From contig JAQTMD010000039.1 in the NCBI GenBank assembly GCA_028714595.1, forward strand, positions 1-10,917: a stretch of DNA of 10,917 bases. Direction: 5' to 3'. Below are positions 5,982 to 10,917 of this stretch, one piece after another (the stretch's first letter is position 1; every line of letters begins with the position of its first letter). The stretch comes from Candidatus Omnitrophota bacterium. Lineage in GTDB: Bacteria > Omnitrophota > Gorgyraeia > Gygaellales > Profunditerraquicolaceae. The notes under the pieces were generated by a model. It was not told the DNA's origin. It saw nothing but the letters and a program-made list of their open reading frames with translations, and searched no databases. A program made the position numbers and the translations under genes.

Positions 5982-7634
5982 CTATGAAACCACCGCGCCC
6001 TTGTCCGCCGAAGAGACTATTTTAGAATACCGCGCAAGGTAACCGGTGGTTATCTTCGGGGCCACTGCCTTCCACTTCTTGAAACGCTGTAGTATCTGGG
6101 CCCTGCTCAATGTAACGTCGATTTTCCGCTCGGGAATATCAATAGTTATTATATCGCCGTCTTTCAAAATTGCAATCGGTCCTTTTGCCGACGCCTCCGG
6201 CGACACATGGCCGATGCACGGGCCGCTGGTACCGCCCGAAAATCTTCCGTCGGTGATAAGCGCCACCGACTCTGCCAGCCCCAGGCCCACGATCGCGGCC
6301 GTGGGTGCCAGCATCTCGCGCATGCCCGGGCCGCCTGCAGGTCCCTCGTAGCGGATGACGATGACGTCACCCTTGGCTATCTTTTTGCCCATGATCGCCG
6401 CCATCGCCTCTTCTTCGCGGTTAAACACCCGCGCCTTGCCCGTAAAGCGCATCATCTTGGGGCTGACTGCCGACTGTTTGACCACTGCGCCGTTGGGAGC
6501 GAGGTTCCCCCGCAGCACGGCGATCCCGCCTTCCCAGTGATACGGCCGCGCCAGGGGCCTGATCACTTCTTCATCGCAGATCTCCGCCTCGTTGGCGATT
6601 TCCAGTATTTTCTTGCCGCTTGAGGTCATGGAATTGTTGAGGTGCCCTTTGAGCCGCTTGAGGATCGCCGGGATGCCGCCGGCAAACTCGATGTCTTCCA
6701 TGTAATGCGTGCCTGCCGGTTCTATCTGGGTGATGTGCGGCACCGAACGGGAGATCTCGTCGAACTTCTTCAGGTCAAGCTTTATCCCTGCCTCGTGCGC
6801 AATGGCGGTCAGATGCAGCACGGTATTGCTCGAACCTCCCAGCGCCATGTCCACGGTAATGGCATTTTCCAATGCCTCTTGGGTGACAATACTGCGGGGC
6901 AGGATATTCTTCCTGACCATTTCCACCAGGCGTTCTGCGCTTGCCTGGGCGATCCTGCGTTTCTTTGCCGAAACAGCCAGCGCAGTCGCGCAGCCGGGCA
7001 ACGACAGCCCAAGAGTCTCGGTAAGGCAGGCCATGGTGTTTGCGGTGTACAGCCCCTGGCATGAACCCGCGCCCGGGCAGGCCTCCATCTCAAGACACGC
7101 AAGGTCGGCTTCCGAAATATCGCCTTTTTTCGCCCGTGCCAGCGCCTCATACGAATCGTGTACAAAGGCAAGTTTGCGTTTTCGAAAACGTCCTGACATC
7201 ATCGGTCCCGCGGTCACGATGATCGTGGGGATGTTGAGACGCAACGCCCCCATGATCATGCCGGGGGTGATCTTATCACAGTTGGTTAAACAGACCAGGC
7301 CGTCCAGCTGGTGGGCATTGCAGACCGTTTCAATGGAATCCGCGATGAGCTCGCGCGAGGCCAGCGGATAGCACATGCCCAGATGGCCCATGGCAATGCC
7401 GTCGCAGATGCCGGGGATGCCGAAGAAAAACGGCACTGCACCCCCGTAGCAGACGCCGCGCTCGATGTAGCGCTCCAGCTCCCGCATGCCGATGTGGCCC
7501 GGGATCAGGTCCGTGAACGACGTGGCCACGCCGATGAACGGCTTATCAAAATCTTTGCGCGACAATCCTGTCGCATGCAGCAGCGCCCGGTGCGGTACCC
7601 GCTCCAAACCTTTCTTGATGATGTCTGAACGCAT
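5982..7634 (-). CDS. ilvD: Dihydroxy-acid dehydratase (IlvD)
   Basis: IlvD dehydrates the 2,3-dihydroxy acids made by IlvC to 2-oxoisovalerate and 2-oxo-3-methylvalerate, using an Fe-S cluster and Mg. At 550 residues it is full length. Signatures are CDGIAMGH (77-84), NCDKITPG with C119 and K121, ACPGAGSCQG with C186 and C192, RYEGPAGGPGMREM (428-441) and DGRFSGGTSGPCIGH (462-476). The N-terminal IPGH (44-47) replaces the cysteine-containing NPCN seen in the [2Fe-2S] subgroup. This places it with the [4Fe-4S], oxygen-sensitive type represented by E. coli IlvD (inference from family knowledge). The ATG follows AAAGGAG at 6-nt spacing. That SD overlaps the stop codon of the secreted-protein gene 12 bp upstream, so no room remains for a separate leader or attenuator. 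Confidence 0.97.
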   Translation of the reverse strand: MRSDIIKKGLERVPHRALLHATGLSRKDFDKPFIGVATSFTDLIPGHIGMRELERYIERGVCYGGAVPFFFGIPGICDGIAMGHLGMCYPLASRELIADSIETVCNAHQLDGLVCLTNCDKITPGMIMGALRLNIPTIIVTAGPMMSGRFRKRKLAFVHDSYEALARAKKGDISEADLACLEMEACPGAGSCQGLYTANTMACLTETLGLSLPGCATALAVSAKKRRIAQASAERLVEMVRKNILPRSIVTQEALENAITVDMALGGSSNTVLHLTAIAHEAGIKLDLKKFDEISRSVPHITQIEPAGTHYMEDIEFAGGIPAILKRLKGHLNNSMTSSGKKILEIANEAEICDEEVIRPLARPYHWEGGIAVLRGNLAPNGAVVKQSAVSPKMMRFTGKARVFNREEEAMAAIMGKKIAKGDVIVIRYEGPAGGPGMREMLAPTAAIVGLGLAESVALITDGRFSGGTSGPCIGHVSPEASAKGPIAILKDGDIITIDIPERKIDVTLSRAQILQRFKKWKAVAPKITTGYLARYSKIVSSADKGAVVS

Positions 7635-7646
7635 GCTCGTCTCCTT

Positions 7647-8171
7647 TTAATTCTTGAAACACGAGAATCTGGTGACGGTTGTCCGGATACCGCAACTCAT
7701 CAGGTTCCCCGATGTCGTCGAAGCCAGCGGTGCGACCGTCCATCCGGGCTCGCAGCTTGCCGTGCACTGCCGTACGTTGCTGAAGATCGACCCGCAGGTG
7801 CAGTTACCCGGGGCCGAGCTTTTTACGCAGGTATCCATATTGCTCATGGGGCACTGGGTCTCGCTGTTGCTTATCTCTACGTATCCCTTGAGAGTTCCCG
7901 GGGAGAGAGTCTCCTGGCCGCCGGAAAGCTTCTGCCATTGGAGCGTTTCATTACAGAAATACAGGCCCCTGGTTGCGGTAGCCTTATCATAGGTCATTTC
8001 GCCTTCCCTGCAGGTCGCGGGTTTGTCCCGGGGGTTCAACCTCAGGATGCCGTACACGCCGTACGGCGAAGGGTAATATGTGGTAATGGTCACCGAATCA
8101 GCCTGGTTCGACTGTGCGCAGGCAAAAGGGACTACGCCGAGAATGATTGCCGCCGTCAGAATGATCCTCAT
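7647..8171 (-). CDS. Secreted cysteine-rich protein with ITTYYPSP motif
   Basis: I do not recognise a named family. The 174-residue product has a clear signal peptide (1-19, likely cut after ACA). Next come TITTYYPSPYGVYGILRLNP (28-47) and then a module EGEMTYDK...GLYFCNETLQWQKL (57-82). Counterparts of this module occur in the products of 9163-9690 and 10370-10917. The C-terminal half (100-174) is rich in cysteine, with ten cysteines in the mature chain. It includes SCEPGWT (139-145) and ends RFSCFKN, weakly echoing the CPAGWTD and RxCVK parts of the cysteine-rich domain encoded upstream. It is probably exported to the periplasm or cell surface with disulfides. A good SD (GGAG) precedes the ATG. 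The gene directly abuts ilvD, so it may share its transcript. Confidence 0.85.
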   Translation of the reverse strand: MRIILTAAIILGVVPFACAQSNQADSVTITTYYPSPYGVYGILRLNPRDKPATCREGEMTYDKATATRGLYFCNETLQWQKLSGGQETLSPGTLKGYVEISNSETQCPMSNMDTCVKSSAPGNCTCGSIFSNVRQCTASCEPGWTVAPLASTTSGNLMSCGIRTTVTRFSCFKN

Positions 8172-8197
8172 GCCCTCTCCTTCCTTTAGGGAACCGT

Positions 8198-8398
8198 AGG
8201 TACCCCGGATAACTCCGCGCAGGAAGCGCCGCCCGAAGCATCAATAACCACTTATTTATACACGGATTTAGGCGAATGGCAAACGGCGGGAAATCCCGGG
8301 TTTCCTTAATAAGATGCTTTTCTTCAGCCGGCGATGGCTCAACTGTATAGATAACTGATTTTATCAACAAATTCGTTGAAAGGCAAGGTTTTCTTTAG
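8198..8398 (-). pseudogene. Decayed fragment of a second M64-like peptidase gene
   Basis: Translation in changing frames gives three blocks that align in order with the intact gene upstream. KTLPFNEFVDKI (starting near 8395) matches KTPPFGEFIDRI at residues 64-75. TVEPSPAEEKHLIKETRDFPP matches VGLSPIEEERLFQETHGFPP at 80-99. VVIDASGGASCAELSG (8251-8204) matches VAIIDAKGSRSCAELSA at 120-136. Between blocks one and two there is a +1 shift and a TGA (8339-8341). Between blocks two and three roughly 40 bp are missing. The zinc-site region is absent. The first block begins directly after the intact gene's TAG stop, in the same frame, so a truncated tandem duplicate is the likely origin. It fills the spacer before 7647-8171. 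Confidence 0.75.
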
Positions 8399-9178
8399 CT
8401 AAAACAAGGCCTCCTGATCGCCGGTTAACTCCAGCCTCAAATACCTTTCGTTGACCGGGCCGAAATCATCGGCCTTGTCCGCGTCGTTCATCAAAGAACC
8501 GAGGGTGGGCCGGATGTATTCGCGGCTGCCGCAGCACCCGGAGATAAAACTCACTCCTGCGGCTTTATTGGCCAGGTCTCCCCAGTATCGCAGAGCGTCC
8601 TCTTTGTTGGCGGCGCAGTTGGGATGGCCGGGCCCGGAAAGCGGAGAGCAATGCACGCATTCGTCGCGCAGCCCCAGCGAATGGCCCAATTCATGCAGGA
8701 ACCCTTTGCCGAAACCATCCCCTCTTTTATAGCGTCCGCGGCCGATAATCAGCACCGAAACTTTATTCATCGCGGACAGTTCCGCGCAGGAACGTGAGCC
8801 TTTGGCGTCGATGATCGCTACCTTGTACGGAGGCCGGAGAGATTTTTCGATAGTGCGGAACAATTCTTGATGTATCTTGAGCGGCGGGAAGCCGTGAGTC
8901 TCCTGGAATAATCGCTCTTCCTCTATCGGCGAAAGCCCGACTTTGTGGATGCCGATCCTGTCGATAAATTCGCCGAAAGGCGGGGTTTTCCTTAATCCGG
9001 AAAGGATGTGCTCTACATCCGCGGAAAAGTCTCCTTCTTTGGAATAATGCAGAGGGACAAAGACAAGATCGAGACGGGACTCATCTGATTTCCGGTAAGG
9101 ATCGATCTCGAAAGGAAAACAAAATGTTGGAACAAACAGCAACACTATAATAACGGCTGTTCCTACTTTTTCACGCAT
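8399..9178 (-). CDS. Secreted M64-like (IgA peptidase family) metallopeptidase
   Basis: The predicted product is an exported zinc peptidase of 259 residues. A signal peptide spans about 1-22. LDLVFVPLHYSKEGDF (36-51) and PPFGEFIDRIGIHKV (66-80) match the N-terminal pattern I associate with peptidase family M64. HELGH (162-166) supplies two histidine ligands and the catalytic glutamate. GLRDE (169-173) follows, with D172 at the third-ligand position of the HExxHxxGxxD/H metzincin-type arrangement. PNC (186-188), RYWGDL (197-202), RPTLGSLMND (223-232) with a possible Met-turn M230, and FGPVNERYL complete the M64-like C-terminus. The ATG lies inside the last codons of the preceding gene (16-bp overlap, no strong SD), so translational coupling is likely. 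Substrate is unknown; the neighbouring cysteine-rich secreted proteins are candidates (inference). Membership in M64 rests on motif recall, not a search. Confidence 0.8.
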   Translation of the reverse strand: MREKVGTAVIIVLLFVPTFCFPFEIDPYRKSDESRLDLVFVPLHYSKEGDFSADVEHILSGLRKTPPFGEFIDRIGIHKVGLSPIEEERLFQETHGFPPLKIHQELFRTIEKSLRPPYKVAIIDAKGSRSCAELSAMNKVSVLIIGRGRYKRGDGFGKGFLHELGHSLGLRDECVHCSPLSGPGHPNCAANKEDALRYWGDLANKAAGVSFISGCCGSREYIRPTLGSLMNDADKADDFGPVNERYLRLELTGDQEALF

Positions 9179-9690
9179 ATACGGATGACCATTCCCGTGG
9201 TCATCGGATGATCGTCTTCATTACAGTTATCCCAGTGGCAGTGCACATTAGGACAGGATACCGAAGTCGCTATCGCTTCGGTTCCGACATCCGTCCAGTT
9301 GACGTCATCGGGACAAGCCGGCGGATCGCAGCATTGACCGGCTATACCGCACTGATTGCCCCAACCATAGTAACACGCCACATACGTACCATTACTGTAC
9401 TTCTGACGTTCTCTGTAATCAAATTGCCATGGGCAGGAACGGACGACCACCGCTCCGGAGAAGACGCTTCCCGGCTGAGCCTGCCACCCCGCTCCGTTGT
9501 AATAGGTGACCCCCTGGGTCAAAGAATTGTCCTTATACATCGTATTGTTTTTTACGGGATCAGGATGATACGTAGTGATGGAGGTCGTTTCCGGCTGGTC
9601 GCTCCGGGCAAAAGACGGAACAGCCATGCATGGCACCGATAGAAGTATGGCTGATAGTGCCGCCAAACGTCTTACCATTATCCTTTGCAT
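9163..9690 (-). CDS. Secreted protein, one copy of the cysteine-rich domain
   Basis: I do not recognise a named family. The 175-residue product has a signal peptide (about 1-28), then a diverged motif SITTYHPDP (37-45). A module MYKDNSLTQGVTYYNGAGWQ (51-70) aligns with VYLKNSTFQGFQYYNGTQW in the product of 10370-10917. Residues 84-174 are the cysteine-rich domain, running RSCPW, GWGNQC, QCCDPPACP, WTDVGTEAIATSVSC, HCHWDNC and HPMTTGMVIRICVK. It has ten cysteines, all presumably in disulfides outside the cytoplasm. AGGAG with 7-nt spacing supports the ATG. Its last codons contain the start of the peptidase gene. The product is probably a surface or periplasmic structural or binding protein, but no function can be assigned. 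Confidence 0.85.
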   Translation of the reverse strand: MQRIMVRRLAALSAILLSVPCMAVPSFARSDQPETTSITTYHPDPVKNNTMYKDNSLTQGVTYYNGAGWQAQPGSVFSGAVVVRSCPWQFDYRERQKYSNGTYVACYYGWGNQCGIAGQCCDPPACPDDVNWTDVGTEAIATSVSCPNVHCHWDNCNEDDHPMTTGMVIRICVKK

Positions 9691-10618
9691 TTTCCGACTC
9701 CTGACCTGCCTTTTGCCGTGGTTGTGCTATTCTTTAACGCAGTACCGGACAACCCTGCCGATTGCCACCGGATGCCTGAAATAACTGTTGGCATCCCAGG
9801 TGCAAATATCCTGACCCGGGCAATTAATATCCGTTGCTATCGCTTCCTTGCCGAGGTCCGTCCATCCCGCAGGGCAATCCGCAGGTTTGCAGCAATTATC
9901 CGTGGTCATATTGCACTGGTTGCCCCAACCTTTATCAGCTTGATTATGAGCATCGGTCTCCCCGCTCCCCCACGGGCAGGAACGGGTGATGATCGTGCCT
10001 GCCGAGTTCTTCACGCAGTGGCGGACGACCCTGCCCACAGCCACCGGATGCGCAGCAGAAGTGGCGTCATTCCACATGCACCCGCTCCAGTGGCGGCACG
10101 TAGCCTTCGTGAGCACTGCTTCAGTCCCCGCATCAGTCCAACCTGCAGGACAGCCCGGCGGAGTGCAGCAGCCGAGGCCGTCGGCGCCGCATTGATCTCC
10201 GTGACCAGAGTCAGCCCCGCTTCTATAATCGCTTGCCCACGGGCAGGAACGGGAAAGCGCCATTTCCCTGAAATTATCCTGCCACTGGGCGAAAACACGG
10301 GGAATAAAGACGCCGGCAAGAATCAATCCGAACAAGATTTTTATTCTCATGCGTTCCTTTGCCCGGGGGTTAATTTTTCAGGCATATGCGGATGACCATG
10401 CCCGTGGTCATCGGATGAGTATCCGGATTGCATGTATCCCATCTGCAGAGGTTACCGGGACAAAATACCGAAGTCACCGCTATGTCCGTGCCGATATCCG
10501 TCAATCCGGCAGGGCAAGCCGGCGGAGTGCAGCATTCACCGGCTTTGCTGCATTGATTACCCCAGCCATAGCCGCAGCCGGTATAGCTCCGCCAATCATA
10601 TTGCCACGAACAGGAACG
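9169..10618 (-). repeat. Four coding copies of one cysteine-rich domain
   Basis: Copies lie at 10376-10618, 10009-10251, 9733-9984 and 9169-9441 across three adjacent genes. Eight cysteines are common to all four. The DNA is also recognisably related: each copy begins with CAGGAACGG on the plus strand over its RSC codons. The outermost two copies are most alike, with 42 of 45 bases matching at their 3' ends (10374-10418 and 9167-9211). Confidence 0.8.
9727..10350 (-). CDS. Secreted protein with two tandem cysteine-rich domains
   Basis: I do not recognise a named family. The 207-residue product is a signal peptide (1-21, cut after VFA) followed almost entirely by two copies of the domain. Copy one spans residues 34-114 and copy two 123-206, joined by a short NSAGTIIT linker. 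Shared landmarks are RSCPW, G-x-G-[DN]-QC, CC-x-P-x-x-CPAGWTD, G-[TK]-EA, C-x-W and HPVA-[VI]-GRVVR. Each copy has eight cysteines and lacks the extra pair seen in the neighbouring single-domain proteins. The ITTYYPSP stalk is absent, so the architecture is reduced to bare domains. AAAGGA before the ATG supports the start. It is separated by 19 bp and 36 bp from its neighbours, consistent with one operon. Confidence 0.85.
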   Translation of the reverse strand: MRIKILFGLILAGVFIPRVFAQWQDNFREMALSRSCPWASDYRSGADSGHGDQCGADGLGCCTPPGCPAGWTDAGTEAVLTKATCRHWSGCMWNDATSAAHPVAVGRVVRHCVKNSAGTIITRSCPWGSGETDAHNQADKGWGNQCNMTTDNCCKPADCPAGWTDLGKEAIATDINCPGQDICTWDANSYFRHPVAIGRVVRYCVKE

Positions 10619-10917
10619 GGTGATTACCCGCGCTCCGGCTCCGCCGCCTCCTGCAGACAGGGCCAGCCATTGCGTGCCGTTGTAATACTGAAACCCCTGG
10701 AATGTGGAATTCTTTAAATATACCAGCTGGCCTGCCGCCGGGCCGGGAATAGTGCTTGAACTTAAGTCCGGCAGCGGCTTGTATTTTACACTGCGGCGGA
10801 TCTCCAGGTCCCGATACTCCCCGTGCGGAGAAGGATAATAGGTGGTGATGGTCAGAGTGTCAATGCTGTCCGCCTGGGCGCTGGCAGGAGTTACTACGGA
10901 TATCGTCGAAGGAAATA
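10370..10917 (-). CDS. Secreted cysteine-rich protein, 5' end beyond the window
   Basis: An open frame reaches the window edge without a start; at least 182 codons are present, ending at TAA 10370-10372. The visible N-terminus is the tail of a signal peptide (ISVVTPASAQA). It is followed by TLTITTYYPSPHGEYRDLEI, the module VYLKNSTFQGFQYYNGTQWLAL, and a glycine-rich linker (SAGGGGAGA). The last 81 residues (10376-10618) are the cysteine-rich domain with RSCSW, GCGYGWGNQC, ECCTPPACPAG, CRWDTC and HPMTTGMVIRICLK, ten cysteines in total. This is the most complete example of the stalk-plus-domain architecture here and the closest relative of the 9163-9690 product. Function is unknown; export is well supported. 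Confidence 0.85.
   Translation of the reverse strand, partial: FPSTISVVTPASAQADSIDTLTITTYYPSPHGEYRDLEIRRSVKYKPLPDLSSSTIPGPAAGQLVYLKNSTFQGFQYYNGTQWLALSAGGGGAGARVITRSCSWQYDWRSYTGCGYGWGNQCSKAGECCTPPACPAGLTDIGTDIAVTSVFCPGNLCRWDTCNPDTHPMTTGMVIRICLKN

Noticed and set aside
5982..7634. Loss of an Fe-S cysteine in IlvD
   Set aside because: The missing N-terminal cysteine (IPGH in place of NPCN) is the normal state of the E. coli-like subgroup, so it is not a defect.
8098..8370. 90-codon minus-strand open frame as an independent gene
   Set aside because: Only its middle matches the peptidase paralogue, the matching frame changes on both sides, and it overlaps the SD and start of 7647-8171. It is better read as part of a pseudogene.

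Overview
This 10.9 kb window is densely coding and every gene I can support is on the minus strand, so transcription runs from high to low coordinates. It most resembles Candidatus Omnitrophota or a related uncultured Gram-negative lineage. That placement is inference: several exported proteins carry an ITTYYPSP-type motif just after the signal peptide, which I remember as common in that phylum. I have no database support for it.

Region 1 (10917 down to about 7647) is a run of secreted-protein genes. In transcription order it holds: a cysteine-rich secreted protein cut by the window edge (10370-10917); a protein made almost entirely of two copies of the same cysteine-rich domain (9727-10350); a third protein with one copy (9163-9690); a secreted M64-like metallopeptidase whose start overlaps the previous gene (8399-9178); a decayed fragment of a second copy of that peptidase gene (8198-8398); and another small cysteine-rich secreted protein (7647-8171). 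The four copies of the roughly 80-90 residue domain share eight cysteines. An extra cysteine pair is gained or lost together. I do not recognise this domain.

Region 2 (7634 down to 4) is a branched-chain amino acid operon, ilvD-ilvB-ilvN-ilvC-leuA, followed by aroE of the shikimate pathway. IlvB and IlvN make acetolactate or acetohydroxybutyrate, IlvC isomerises and reduces it, and IlvD dehydrates the product to the 2-oxo acid precursor of valine or isoleucine. LeuA diverts 2-oxoisovalerate to leucine. The ilvB and ilvN genes overlap by 4 bp. ilvD begins only 12 bp after the last secreted-protein gene, so the two regions look co-transcribed unless a promoter lies inside 7647-8171. Both dehydrogenase-type enzymes, IlvC and AroE, have acidic residues at the usual NADP-phosphate site and may prefer NADH/NAD.

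Region 3 is the non-coding structure inside the biosynthetic operon. A 30-bp hairpin repeat sits exactly between the Shine-Dalgarno sequence and the start of both leuA and aroE (29 of 30 bases match). A third, inverted copy lies 5 bp past the leuA stop, so leuA is bracketed by 24-bp perfect inverted repeats. The last 23 bp of ilvC, including its stop, are duplicated 140 bp downstream, with two large stem-loops in between. I saw no tRNA, rRNA, CRISPR array, transposase gene or confident promoter. No gene-free stretch exceeds 300 bp.
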